From Gambelia wislizenii (Eukaryota; Chordata; Lepidosauria; Squamata; Crotaphytidae): a stretch of 64,000 nucleotides of DNA. The stretch spans positions 200,119,809 to 200,183,808 of the forward strand of contig JAUMIR010000002.1 in NCBI GenBank assembly GCA_030847615.1, in the 5' to 3' direction. Every line of letters starts with the position of its first letter. Positions within the stretch are counted from its first letter, which is position 1. Made by a program: the position numbers and the translations under genes. The notes beneath the pieces are model-generated. The model saw nothing but the letters and a program-made list of their open reading frames with translations, did not search any database and was not told the origin of the DNA. Shown in pieces: positions 47,726-59,975 of this stretch.

Positions 47726-48030
47726 ATTTGTGTATTTGAATGGCTAGTTCCTGAATTGCTGTCTCCTGGGGGGAGATATGCAAGGAGGATTAAGTGTCTG
47801 TTTGGCTAATAGTCCAGTGTCTGCTGGAAATTCCCCTTGTGTATTTGAATGGCTAGTTCCTGAATATAAACCCCACACCCCCCTACCCAACCATTTCTGA
47901 AGATGCCAGCCACAGATGCAGGCAAAATGCCAGGAATAAACTCTTCCAGAACACGGCCTCACAGCCCGGAAAAAAAACATAGAAAACCAATGGATACCGG
48001 CCATGAAAGCCTTCAACTTTACATACAATT
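47726..48030 (+). mobile_element. Candidate Penelope-like element 3' end
   Basis: Contains two direct copies of GTGTATTTGAATGGCTAGTT (47730, 47837), then CTGAAGATGCCAGCCACAGA (47897) and GCAGGCAAAATGCCAGG, ending near GGCCATGAAAGCCTTCAAC. The CTGAAGA...AAA order resembles a hammerhead core. Family assignment uncertain. Confidence 0.45.
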
Positions 48031-48409
48031 GCTTACCCTGAAACTATTGTTAATGTTTCTACAGTTTTTCTATATTCTACATGTTGTAATAATTGAATTT
48101 TCTTCCATGGTAGTTGTCAGGAACCACAAAATGGTGGAGATGGGGGTGATGATGATGATGTTACACATATATTATGTGTAATATATATAACCACTTAAAG
48201 CAGCTTAAAAATAATAACTACTGTCTCTAAAAAAAAAAAAAACAGTCACAAAGAGAGAGAGAGGGTCAGCTCTTAAAGCCAAACTGTAAAAACTGTTGGC
48301 CGCCTCCCAAAATAAAAGCCTGTCAGAAGAAGATTTAAGATGAATTGTAGCTTTGGATCTGATAGTTTGTGCTTTGCATTGCAGTTACCCAGTTAATTGG
48401 TAGCCCAGT

Positions 48410-48640
48410 TGATGGATTTATTAATTATTTATTTATTAAAATACTTATATTACACCCTATATACACAAGATCTCTGGATGGTGTACACATCAAATCAATA
48501 TAAACAGATTTAACAGTTTAAAACAATAAAATAATTTAACTACACTAAAAATGGAGCATGTAAACAATTTGGAACAAGTTTAAAAGGTTATAACAGCTTA
48601 AAATTGTGTGGATGAACATTTTAGATACATAGGGTGCTTA
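48410..48640. mobile_element. L2-like LINE/SINE 3' scrap
   Basis: TTATTTATTAAAATACTTAT...GGTGTACACATCAAATCAAT and AACAATAAAATAATTT match the common squamate LINE-tail arrangement. Weak. Confidence 0.4.
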
Positions 48641-50240
48641 ATGCATGGGGGGGGGGTAATCAACCTATCTGTGAGACCATCGGTGGGCATCTATTAACAG
48701 AAGCTCAGTTACAGATGCCACAGGAAGGCCAATGACTCATAATACTCATAGCCCAAGAACAGCATGGCCATCAACAAACTCTTCCTACCTAGTTCCAAGC
48801 ATCTCCAGCCACTACCTGGCTTCCTTTACAAGACAACTTTTCCATTCTATTCTAGAGGCACACTGGTAATTGTATACATTAAGCATAGCTCACAATAAAG
48901 GTAGTGAGACACTGGCCTCTAGATGTGTTGACAAGCCTTCCCGCTTTATGTACCAAAGCCCCTCTTTTCATGGCAGATATAATCGTTGGATATGTACCAT
49001 GATCAATGGAGGCAACAAATTCGTTCCAGCTTTTAGTTTGAATTTCAAATGAGCTTTCCAAGCAGTTGGACCTTGTAATATTAACTTCTGAATGTCTGCA
49101 CCCTGGATAGCTCCTTTGTAGTTTGGACTAAAACCTAGAGCTGATATTCTGTCAAACTGACATGGAAGTCGCCACTGCCACCACACACACACACACCACA
49201 ACAGCAAACACAGTTGACATATAAAAGTAAACCTTCACCAAACAGATTTGGTCTCATTACTTTGTAATAACATGTTCTGCATATTTAAGCCGAACATTGA
49301 CATTTATCTTACTGTCAGTACTGCTGTTTTACTTTTTATTCATTTTAAAGCAACTCTCCTGATCTTGCTACGTCAATGAATGAGACTCAGAGCATCCTCT
49401 AGAGATTTTCTAGGAATGGTTTTGTGACATTAAAAAAAAGTACAGGAGAGGCTCTGGTAATAAAGGTTTGGGAAGACTGAGCACATAGGGCACTGGGGTG
49501 TGTACTTCCTTGGCAGCCAATGCTGCCTAAGCTCCTGAATGCCTGAAAAGCTTCCAAGGGAAACATTGATGCTCAGTTTCAGTTTAAAACCAGTCATCCT
49601 CAAAGCAGTTTTTACAGAATAGATACCGGTATGTTGGCTCTGATGAAGAGGGCCATGCAAACCAATCTGAAGCCAGTTCTTCACAGTTATAAGTAGGGTC
49701 AGTGCAAGAGAAAGGGGAAAGAAATTTGGCTTGAGCATGATTTCAACCCAGAGTCAACTTCATAAAATGTCCATGTTGCCTATTAACCCCAAAGTGACAT
49801 TTACGGTAGAAGCATGGGTTATTTTCTGGATTATTCCCAGAATATTGTAATACAGTTCTTCATCATGATATACAAAGTATTATATTGTAATGTTGTAATA
49901 CATTTCTTCATGATGAAATACAAAATACATACTTTGCAGAGGAACAAGTCTACTCACATTGTCATATGCTGGAGATGTAAGTGTACAATCTAGGTTTTGT
50001 GTGCTCAGTAGGTAACATGAGGAAACGGGGGGGGGAGACTCAAGGGGGGACCTAACTGGAGTGATCACAATGTGTTTTACCACTGGTGTCCATATGATTG
50101 AGCTTCTATAGCATTCAGAATTAAAGTTCCATTATTACCTCTGAAATGCCTCTTACTACTTGCACTTAGCCTGCACTAACCTTTTTCCTCTGTGTCTGTT
50201 GCCTTCTGTTCTCCTCTGATTCCTTGGCACATCCATTCAG

Positions 50241-51101
50241 ATGGCAATACGGAATGATTCCTCGGACACCCATAGCTCAGAGAGCCGAGAGAACATCCAT
50301 GCTGAGGTGAGTGAACTCTCTGATCCAAATTTATCAGCTCCATCTGCTGAGGATCTGTCTGTTACTCTGGTGCCCTCAGAAGCAAGAGAGTCACCCAGTT
50401 GGGGGCGATCAAGTGTTCATATTCAACAACATTCCTGCAATCAGTATAACATATCCAAGAACGTTCCGGATTTGTGTGCCTGTACAGACTCCCTTCAAGA
50501 GCTATCTGGAGACCCAATGGACCAAGAAGTATCAGAAATAAACAGCTCTTTTACTTCAGGAACTTGTTCAGCCATGAGTGCCTCTTCAGTGGTTCAGTCT
50601 GAGACCCCTAAGAGAAACTTAGGCATCAGCGGCAATGTTACATTGAAGGACCTGAAGAAATGCTACAGTGTAGATACACAGGGTCTTCTTAAAAAACCAT
50701 CATCTTGGTTAGATGATCAAAGGAGACATTCCATAGAAATTTGTTCCATGGAAAACAGCCCTCAGCATCATTCCACATCTAGTTCTTCTGGCTTCATAAG
50801 TCAGGTCTTAAGTGAAATGGAAGGCTTGCAAGGAACACGGCCGAAGAAAAAACTGAGCCCCCCATGTATCTCAATAGACCCTCCCGATGAACAGAGATTG
50901 TTACTGAGAGGATCGCATACGGCATTACCCACCAGTGCAGATGTCTGCTTAAGAAGGCGTGCACCATCTTGGGATTCGAAGGATTCAATGGATACCGGGG
51001 ACTCAGCACTTCCAGAAGGTGTGTCAGTAACTCCAGCCCCAAAGAAAGACTTGTTGACACTCCCTAGTTTTTCCTTTGATCAAACAGATGTGGACCCTTG
51101 A
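50241..51101 (+). CDS. CACNA1G: CACNA1G terminal coding exon (exon 38 equivalent)
   Basis: 286 codons and TGA. It follows the acceptor ATCCATTCAG in phase 0. The exon begins with an ATG codon, but this is internal: residues MAIRNDS align with human AAIRTDS straight after the RRQ of the previous exon. Conserved blocks by residue of this exon: AEVS (21-24), DLKKCYSVDTQ (137-147), SWLDDQRRHSIE (155-166), RPKKKLSPPCISIDPP (200-215), CLRRRAPSWDSKD (236-248), PKKDLLTLPSFSFD (267-280) and the terminal VDP. Segments between them are Ser-rich and diverged from mammals. The whole exon is cytoplasmic. Confidence 0.97.
   Translation: MAIRNDSSDTHSSESRENIHAEVSELSDPNLSAPSAEDLSVTLVPSEARESPSWGRSSVHIQQHSCNQYNISKNVPDLCACTDSLQELSGDPMDQEVSEINSSFTSGTCSAMSASSVVQSETPKRNLGISGNVTLKDLKKCYSVDTQGLLKKPSSWLDDQRRHSIEICSMENSPQHHSTSSSSGFISQVLSEMEGLQGTRPKKKLSPPCISIDPPDEQRLLLRGSHTALPTSADVCLRRRAPSWDSKDSMDTGDSALPEGVSVTPAPKKDLLTLPSFSFDQTDVDP
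50304..50312 (+). promoter_or_regulatory. CACNA1G: Internal donor-like site in the last CACNA1G exon
   Basis: GAG|GTGAGT at the AEVS codons of the last exon is a near-perfect 5' splice site inside coding sequence, and stronger by eye than the donors of the two cassette exons. Human Cav3.1 has the same residues (AEVS) at this point, and mammalian Cav3.1 is known to have an optional segment in its last exon (38B). Whether this site is the boundary is an inference. Confidence 0.5.
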
Positions 51102-51680
51102 GTTCATTTATTTTCTATTGTTGGTGCCAAACGTTCCTTTTCTCCCTCATGTAATAAATTAAACCTCTCTATTTTAAATGGCACTGATTTAAAAAAAAAT
51201 CCAAAGAAAGTTTAAAGAGCTAGCTGGTTTAAGAATGGTTAAGCTATATCACGCTTACTTAAGCAAACATTCTGCTTGGGTAAAAGCAATACATTGTTCA
51301 GAGTCTATATGTATATTCTATTTTATTAAATTAATTGAACCTAGTATTGCAAGATGTAGTACATTTTGTGGCTTAAAGACCTGGTTTATTTTCTTCTGTT
51401 CTATGTATCTCAGAATATTCCTGAGATTATGTTGGGGTTTTTTAAATGAATATTTTAACCTTTAACAATACATATTTAATCCCCTCCACTTTTTTTCTTT
51501 TTCTTTTGCAAAGCACAAGATGTAGCCATTAGTGCATTACTGAGAAAAATATGTCCCATGGTCCAGCAGAAATGAAACTATTTGCAATTATAATGTATTT
51601 CATTCATCTGTAGAAAATAGCCATTTGGATATTTTTTACAACTGTAATGGCATTTTTAAAATAATAATAATAACAATAAA
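51102..51680 (+). other. CACNA1G: Candidate 3' UTR of CACNA1G
   Basis: AT-rich, repeat-free sequence directly after the stop codon. AATAAA signals lie at 51153-51158 (52 bp after the stop) and 51675-51680. The sequence stays repeat-poor to about 52400, so the true end could be farther down. The distal end is not determined by sequence alone. Confidence 0.6.
51675..51680 (+). promoter_or_regulatory. Candidate polyadenylation signal AATAAA
   Basis: Canonical hexamer inside an AAT/AAC-rich run about 575 bp after the CACNA1G stop. An earlier hexamer is at 51153-51158 and a later one at 59135-59140. Which is used cannot be told from sequence. Confidence 0.35.
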
Positions 51681-52701
51681 ATAATATCCAGAATGATTTT
51701 TATTATGATGTAGAGCTAAAGCAGGTGCACAAACTGAAAAATGTATGGGATCAGCAGAGAGACTTTCAAAGATGCCTCTTAGATACAAAATTCAGTTGTC
51801 ATTTGGTAATACATGACCAATGTCTTCTGTGCCAGGTATTTGCTCTGTGTTCTATGGTGATTCCTAAAACCTTGCTGATTAATACCTAGGGTGAGGGCCA
51901 CTTTCCTCTTCTATTGCCCCTCCTACACATGTTGAATGTATCCGGTAGCCCAAGAGAAATTATCATGTGTGTAACTCCATCCCACTTCCTTTTTTGGTGG
52001 AGGAGCTGAACCTAATAGTGACACTTCTGCTTAGCAAACTAGCCCCGATCAGTACAGCCCATTCCTCATGTGTCCCAAGAAGTGGAAGACTCCCCTGCCT
52101 GCCAGTATCATCAGCTGCTATGCTATCTATCACTTAATGGCAGTTCACCCCCCTCCTGTCCCCATCATTTTCTTATACAGTTACTTCAATAATCTTGAGT
52201 TCCATAAACAGCAAATTAAGATTGTCTGGGTGTTATTAGGATTGATCCTTGGTCAGTATGACCATGGATGAATGGAATATTATTTAAACATAGCAACTCT
52301 CCTAAGCATCATGATCTCTGGTGGCAGCCACACAGTGACTAATATGTGGCTAAATTCTTGCATTTTTAACATTGCAATTCTAAATGCATTTACTCAAGGG
52401 TAAACTCTATTTATTTCAGCAGAATGTGCTTATAGTTGCAGGGTGTTTTTTAAAAAATGTGAATGTACTTTCTCTCAAAAGTAACTAAAATGATTGGTTT
52501 TCATTACTTTAAAAAAAGAAATATTGGAATTTTACAAGCTGCTGGCCTGTGGTTCAAAGCACACTGTTCTCTCATCTGTCTCATTGTCACCTCAGCACCC
52601 ACAATGGAGCACGAGGCAGCAGCACAAGGCACCGTTTGACCGATGTGACATACCTCCTCCATCATTTAGTGAAGTCACATTCCCTTGACTGTAAAAGTAA
52701 C

Positions 52702-52942
52702 TACAGTGGGCCCTCAGTATCTGAGGGTTAAATATCCACAGATTTAAGCATCTGCGGATGTCACTGTATACCTAAAATGGTGGCACCCATACCTAAAATG
52801 GTGCCACCTCGTACCTAAAATGGTGCCACCTTGTACCTAAAATGGCTGCTTGATTAATATGGGACTCTACCATCTGTGTTTTTTTGCTATCTGCAGGGGA
52901 GGGGTTTGAACCAAATCCCTGCAGATACAGAAGCCCCACTAT
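52702..52942. mobile_element. pogo/Tigger-like MITE with internal 25-bp tandem repeats
   Basis: Opens TACAGTGGGCCCTCAG, closes near GATACAGAAGCCCCACTATA. Inside, a ~25-bp unit (TACCTAAAATGGTGCCACC) is repeated four times at 52766-52850. Confidence 0.7.
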
Positions 52943-53049
52943 AAAAGGGTAAAGTTGTGTCATGAAAAGGAGTAACATTCCCCCTAGTTAAACTGCAGTT
53001 GGCAATTTTATGTAGTTATTGGAGGAAAGACTCAGTTGCAAGATAACTA

Positions 53050-53295
53050 CTTAGAATCTTAGAGTTGGAAGGGGACACAAGGGCCATCTAGTCCAGTCCT
53101 CAGACATGCAGAAATATACAACTAAAGCACTCCTGAAAGATGTCCATCCAACCTCTGTTTAAAGACCTCCAAAGAAGGAAAGTCCACCACCCTCTGAGGC
53201 AGTCTGTTACACTGCCAAAAAGCTCTTACAGAAGTTCTTCCTAGTATTTAAGTAGAATCTCTTTTCTTGTGATTTGAGTTCATTGGTTTGTATTA
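53050..53295 (-). mobile_element. CR1 LINE 3' end fragment (minus strand)
   Basis: TTAGAATCTTAGAGTTGGAA, then GGGCCATCTAGTCCAG and the inverted AACTTCTGTAAGAGC block; older and more diverged than the 44778 copy. Confidence 0.8.
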
Positions 53296-55296
53296 TAGTT
53301 CCTTATTATTTGTAACAAGTTGCTACTTATTTGTAACTAGTTATTTCCAAGCTCCATATTGATTTTATGTGAAGTGCTTTCTGCCCAGTGTTTAGGCCTC
53401 TAGAATGCTAACCTGGACCAGCAACACTTTGTCATCCTCTTCAAGCTGATTCTTGGACCCAACCTGTTTTGCAATGTGCACGGCATAATCCTAGCTCAAA
53501 CCAGGACTGGGATTGGCTAGGCTGGAGGCAATTTTTGCTTCACTTCAACTGGGGTTGATCAGTGGCATCCCAGTTTCTTCTCTGTTGTTGCCATTCCCAC
53601 TTGCTTTAAGAAATGGATCATTTTTATTGTGGTGCCCAAATTGATATTAGATATTATACTATATTATATTATAATATATTATGGAAGATTTGCCCTCCTA
53701 ATCGACCATCCTAGAGATGAATGTGCTCTGGTCCCTGTTCCTGCCAGCAAGTCTGTAGGTTTTATTTCTCAAACTGCTGTCCTGGGGACTATAGAGCGCA
53801 TAATACTTTCTCTGTAGGATTTATATACACTGAGAAGGATTCTGCTGTCATTTTATCTCTTTTAAACCTGTATTTGCCTCTGTTGCCTTTCAAAATAGCT
53901 TCCCCAAAGGGTACAGCCCACCAAGCCAACATCCTCTGTTCATTCCAGTAGAGTAAATGGAGCTTAAGTTGTATCAGGGCTCAGATCTTGCATCCGTTTT
54001 GAGTGCCACAGCTTCACCCTTGAACATATAAAGAATGAATGGATTAAATGGCCCTCGAGCACAGGGTTTTGCCACTAAAGTAGAAAACACCCATATGGGG
54101 ACAGAATTCCAGATCAAAATGTTGTTACTTTTTCTTAGACAGACATGAGCCTCAGCATCACTTTACCAAGAAATTAAGCACTGGGAGTAAACATTTGACC
54201 TCCAGAGATACCACAGGAGGATCAACAGAGTTTGTGTGACTCGGCCACAGTGCTTTTACACAGTGAGTTGTGCTTTTACAGGTTTAGCATCTCCACTTAT
54301 CCCCTGCCCCAGTTGAGAAGATAGCAGCATGTGCTGGATCCCTGTTTCTTGCATTTGCATCCTGCCCAAGGAGCTCAGGGGTGGCCTTCTCACCTCACCC
54401 ATGTAAATTGGGTTTAGGATGGGAGAGAACAATGAGTCCAACTCTGCCCAGTGATCTTCTTAATCAAGTGTGAAAGTGAACCTGGGCTATGTATATCCCA
54501 GATGAATCCTCCAGCTAATACACTGGCTCATTCTGCCGACTGATTTGGCCTGTTGGCACCAAAAGACTGAAGAAAAGAGTAGAATTTCCTGCAAATATGC
54601 AGAGCAGCTCCTAAACAAAAGCATCATAAGAGTGCTGGGTTAATGCCCTTCTTTTACTTCTATCATCAAAGAGAATAACCTCCCTATTCATAAGATGCTG
54701 GGCTATCATGCATATCCAGAGAGCCCATGGTCTGCATTGTCACACTTAATGAGTGCCCATGTGATGGCCAAGAATATACTCCCATGTACTGCTGTGCTGG
54801 TATTTCTCTTTTCTATAAGTTGTTTACCTCTCCAAAAAAAAAAAAAAAAATTACTTCCAATCCAAGTGAGCTAATCAAGCTTTTACAAACATGCATATAG
54901 AATAGTTCCACTGATTTCAGCTTATCCTAACTCTGTAAATGTATTTAGGACGGCAGTCTTGATATACACAGTTAATCCAATTGAGGCTAAATGAAACTCT
55001 GTGTCTTGTACTCATATTGCCCTTGTTCATGCTAAACTTGGAAATGAATCAAACATTCAAGCTAAACTTGGCATTTAATTTTGAAGATTTACCAAAGAGA
55101 AAATCAATTATATTTTGAAATTCAGATTTTGAATGCTTCAAATGCCAAGAAACAATTGCAAAAATTCAGTGTTGCCACCGGCATGATCATCAGCTAATAA
55201 AATCCAAGATGGTGTCATTCTACAAATGGATCTTGCATTGTGATTTTCTCTGGCTATATGTAAAGGAATAAATGATTAATATTATTGTTATAATAA

Positions 55297-55530
55297 TACA
55301 GTTGTCCCTTCATATTCGCTGGGGTTTGGTTCCAGGACCCCCCGTGGATACCAAAATCCGTGAATACCCAAGTCCCATTATATGCAATGGCATAGTAAAA
55401 TGGTGTCCCTTATATAAGATGGCAAAATCAAGGTTGGCTTTTTGGATTATTATATTTTTAAGAATATTTTCAAGCGGTGAATACTTAAATCTGTGGATAC
55501 CAAATCCGTGGATACAGAGGGACAACTGTA
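55297..55530. mobile_element. pogo/Tigger-like MITE, 234 bp, well preserved
   Basis: TA|CAGTTGTCCCTTCATATTC to GATACAGAGGGACAACTG|TA. Same length as 3616-3849 but opposite orientation, best-preserved copy with both TA flanks. Confidence 0.88.
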
Positions 55531-56159
55531 GTAATAATAGCAATGACAGCACAGTAAGATTGCAGTATTTTCAGTCCTTTTGTTTGGTTTTAAATTCCAA
55601 CAAGTTTTCTCCACAAATCAAACCCCTTTGTAGATAGCCAAGATTATATAGCCTGATGGAAGCATGCTCCCTTCTTTTGCTACTTCCTTCACACATAGCC
55701 ACCCTGCTCTTGATATCAGTGCATCCATCAAGTCTGCATAAGGGCCTTCTACATCTGTTAGGGGTGAACAAAAAGCACCCATGGGTCACACTTAGCTCCT
55801 CAAGGCAGTGTTGAGGCCCTCCAAGTCCCCCAGACCTCTCCATCCTTTTTACTACAAAGACCCCAGTCATACTCCTGGGGCAGTAGGGAAAATTTTACCA
55901 TGTTTTTGGCTACCCACTGCTACGGGAGATACTTTTTTTCACAAGCAAAAAGAAACCTAGAAGTAGCAAGTAAATCCTTGGGCATATAGAGGTTATTTCA
56001 AGTAAAAATAGTTTTTTAAAAAATGCAGGAGGTGGGGTACAATCCTTCCAAGGTCCCATGAGGGGCTAGTCATCCTCACACCACTCCTCACTCCATCCTG
56101 ACACACACAGATGTGTAGATTCCAATCTCATAATGTGCATATGCTGAAATCGGAATGTA

Positions 56160-56295
56160 CAGCAGGCATGGGAGAACCCTTGACACTCCACGTGTTTTGT
56201 ACTATGGTTCCCATAATTCTTTGCCATTGTGCATGCTAAGTGGGACTGAGGGGGATTGTAGAGTGATAAAGTAAAGGTTTTCCATCCCTGGTGTA
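56160..56295. mobile_element. hAT-type squamate MITE, diverged
   Basis: CAGGCATGGGAGAACCCTTG to GGTTTTCCATCCCTGGTG. Confidence 0.55.
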
Positions 56296-59200
56296 CAGAT
56301 TGCATGATTAGACCTATACACATTGGTCTCTACATGCAATGGCTACACTATTTATGTGTACAAACCAATGCAATGCATAGCTATCCAAAGAGAGGTGGGC
56401 AAGCAAGAATGATCTTGATCCACCTACTGTGCATAGCCTCAAACATCTGCATAAGGCTCTCTGTCAGTGAAGCGGTGAGATAAGTCAACCCCATGATGGT
56501 ACCTAATTTCATCACTGGTCAAAATGTACAATATTGGTCTGGCTTCAACCCAATCAACAATGTCTACACAGAGAGGATCACTTCTGGTTAGTACAATGTG
56601 CAATATTTTAAGATAAAATTGTGGTGCAAAATGTAATTTACAGTGATAATAACAAAAACTGTAACAAGCCGCTTAAAAAGAACCCTCAAACATTTCAAGA
56701 TGTTCTTTTTCCAGTGCTTGAGGATCCCCCCCGCCACTCAGAAGTGTTGTATAAATATCAATAAAGCAAACAGTTTGCTTCATAGATCATATTCAATAAA
56801 GAAAAGTCAATATATATTTTACTGTGAGCTAATGCAGTCAGGAAAACAATGCATGTAAAGTACTTTGTGATACTAATATTTTCTAGTTGCCCTTTTGAAA
56901 ATCCAGCTACCATGCTACAACATGTGCAATAACCTTCATGAAGTTTTGAAAACCTTTGGAATGGGCTTTTTTAAAAAATAAAATTTGACTTTTTAAAAAA
57001 CAAAAGAAAAGATTCTAATTAGATAACACATATTCTGTAGGATACTTACATTGATTTTTTGGGTATTTTTATAGAAATCAGTACAACAATTGTTCAGCCT
57101 GCCAAGCATTGTGGGAATAGGAGAGGGCAGAGATTTCATATGTTAGTATGATCGTTTTGAGCCCAGATCGGGTGTTTTGAGTTGTTTTCACTCATTTTTC
57201 CAACAAGAAGGATACCTGGTAAAAGAGTTACAACCACTCTTTGACACCCATTTCTAAACACATTTCACAGAAGCTAGTCACACAACCAGTTCTTTATAGA
57301 GGCAACCCGAAGCCACCATGCACTTGTACAATGTCAACATTTCAATGGGTCTATGTAAGAGATTTTCCCAGTGGCACATGTGGCACAGATCTATTATAGT
57401 CTTCTGGTTACCACAGCTGCAGCTGCAGCAACTGCTAACTCCAGTGGGATACTGACTGCATCCATACCATGAACTTAGCTCTGGCATGATGCCCATAGCC
57501 ATGGGGATGGGGACAAGGAGGCCCAATCAACTCAGTGGTCCCTCTGGCCTCCCCTCCAAGAGCAAGAAAGGGCTGACCATGATCTCACTGGACTGTGCTT
57601 GCCCTGCCTGCACCCATATTTATTTTCTGGTAAATTTCCAATTTATTGAATTGGAGCCTATTTAATGATGTAATTACAAGTATTGTGGCACATTTACTTT
57701 TTGTTTACCCAGGCTGGCCAGCTTCTTTATACTAGCACCCCAATTCTAAATTTCTGGCTACAGTCCTATCTGACTTTAATTCAGACATACACTTCATTGA
57801 ATGAATTTAGTTATGTGCAAGGCTCTTCTCCACTGATGGGTAATGCTCGTATGTAATTAAACTATCCGTGATAGCCGAGTTAGGGCCATAAGTTTCAATC
57901 ATTTCAACAGTGTGATTAAAAAACTAAAGCACTTGTCCTACGGAGTAAGTTATCACTGAGTTCATTGAGAGGTATGAATACACATGATTAGATTCATATT
58001 GCACAGATTTAATCACACACACAGCACAAACATACACAACATTAACAGTGGGGTGGACAACAAGCAAAATGTCTTATCTAGACCCACCATGTGGGTCATA
58101 CAGCTTCTCAAGCTTCCTCAACAAATCCTGCATGCAAAAAAAAAGCTTTGCTACAGAGTAGTGTCAGCTGTCAAAACAGCTGCTGATCAATTTGCAAACG
58201 TACAGTATATTATTTTTATTGGGCAGAAAAATGTTTTTTCCCTACTAGTGGTTTCAATCAGGTGCTAATTTATGAATGTTTAATCCACTAATCATTGATT
58301 AATTAGTGTTAAAGCCAATTATTATTCCAATACAAATTCTGAATCAGTTGACAGCCCTACTGACAAGTAATGACTGCTGTGTCATATGATTGTTGAAATT
58401 ATTATAAACCAGTGGGGGAGGGGCGGTTGATTGTGTGAAGTCACTGTTTTATGGGTTTATGATTCCTTCCTATTGACTTCAGTGGAACTTTGGCATCTGA
58501 GTGTGTTTAGAACTGGATTTCTCTTGTTCTGTGATGCTGCAGTTCTAAGGTCCTTTTGGAAATGTATTATCTACAACATATTTCCCCTAGTAAACCTTCA
58601 ATGACAAGTACAGTACTATCCAATTTGTTTTAAAGCACACCAGCACTTTAATATTGTGGATTTACTGTATACTGGTATGAAGAGAATATTCTGCTTTTAC
58701 CAGTGTATATTATGAGGGTAAAGATTTGCTGCCATGTTTTAAGGGGGGGGGGAGACTATGTAAATTCCATACTTGCAAACATTGCACATAGTATTTCTAT
58801 AACTTTTAGATAGATTACAGGTTATTTAAACTGTAAATAATTTGGAAGAAAGAAGAAAAACTTTTTTTGGCTTCAGTAGATTGCACTCAAAAGAAAGTTT
58901 GGTTTTGGTCTAGAAAAGGAGGTTTACGTTTGTAAAGTATGCCTCAGTTTCCCCTTCTGTGTCCCATTGGCTCTAATAACCCACATAGAAGTTTTCACAG
59001 AAATTACTAGAGTAGCCACAGTTCGAATGTCCATTAACAACCTAGTAACTATTTTAGAACTTTGTATTTAACAGTTAATATATTGTTATACTGTATCAGG
59101 TATAGAGACCTAAAACTGGGTGTTTGGTCAGGACAATAAAAGGTGGGATGAATGGGGAACATTGGATGAAGTGTTTTTTTAAAAAAAATGAGTGTAAATC

Positions 59201-59839
59201 TTTACAGATGACAAAAACAAATATGTACTATTAAAAGCTTTTGAAAAGAAAAAGCATGCAGCTTGGTTATTTTATTCATAGTGTAAGTGAGATCTATGCG
59301 TGTGAACAGCATCCATTAGCCTATGATCATCTCTAAATGTGATGTGTGTCAATCTACAAATAATTCTCAGAAATCTATAGAAACAAGGGTGGTCCGTTTC
59401 AAGAACTGGATCACCCATTTCAATTATCCAAAAATGATTATGCAGTGTGCCTCATGATGCAAAGGAACTCCCAACAAATCTCTCCCTAGTATTCAATTAA
59501 TAGACTGCAGCAAATAAAATAAGTAGAATTGCTTTATTCAGTCTTTGGCTCACCAGGTTGCAGGATTGTATGAAAGGTATTCCTTCCTGAATAAACTGCA
59601 GGAACACTTATGCATGAGAGCAGAAGCCATTACACAATTTCTGCAATGCAGGTCTGAACAACTCCCGCACACTGAAAGACGCACACAGTCATCATCTCAC
59701 AAAAAAGGGTCAACCATTCCCAAAAGGTTTGTGAATGTACTCAGAGCACCTATAGCTGAAAGCTACTACCCCCTGCCTGAACAATTTACTTTAAGGCCTG
59801 GGCAAGATGGGAGCAGTCATGCAGGGGCAGCAGTCCAGG

Positions 59840-59975
59840 GCTAGGAATCATGCAGCCCTCCAAATATTGCACTGCAAGTTCTAGCAGCCCTAGACAGCAT
59901 AGTTAATGGTGAGGAATGCTGGAAGTTGCAGCCCAACAACATCTGGATGGCCACACAATTCCCAACCCTGCAGGA
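59840..59975. mobile_element. hAT-type squamate MITE, diverged
   Basis: GAATCATGCAGCCCTCCAAA to TGGCCACACAATTCCCAACC; imperfect palindrome. Confidence 0.5.

Larger units (their letters stand above)
35391..50240. other. CACNA1G intron, 14850 bp
   Basis: Holds a 5S-derived SINE, a hAT element with nested sequence (38026-39268), three TIR elements (39378-40622, 42086-43068, 43904-44550), MITEs, candidate Penelope-like ends (44641-44770, 47726-48030), a CR1 fragment (44778-45085), a SINE and microsatellites. 35720-38020 (except an L2-like scrap near 36085-36160), 45090-46180, 46900-47720 and 48660-50240 show nothing recognised. Confidence 0.75.
1995..51101 (+). other. CACNA1G: CACNA1G gene body, 3' part (T-type calcium channel Cav3.1)
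   Basis: Span of the ten exons described separately; the gene starts upstream of the window. Cav3.1 is a plasma-membrane, low-voltage-activated calcium channel that supports pacemaking and burst firing. Seen here: domain IV S3-S6 and the complete C-terminal tail. The call of 1G over the paralogues 1H and 1I rests on the two cassette exons, the RTHSLPNDSYM block, the DLKKCYSV and SWLDDQRRHSI blocks, the RPKKKLSPP block and the short acidic end finishing in DP. The spliced frame has 748 complete codons plus stop, with no in-frame stop and no frameshift. Introns are (bp) 1091, 2551, 112, 957, 4842, 6381, 4182, 11893 and 14850, so they lengthen toward the 3' end and carry nearly all the repeats. 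The gene looks intact and functional. Confidence 0.96.

Noticed and set aside
50241..50243. ATG as a start codon of a separate 286-residue gene
   Set aside because: Preceded by a splice acceptor in phase with the previous exon and aligned with internal human Cav3.1 residues; it is an internal Met.
59545..59844. 99-codon frame as a downstream gene
   Set aside because: No recognised domain, no splice context; overlaps unrecognised repeat-like DNA.
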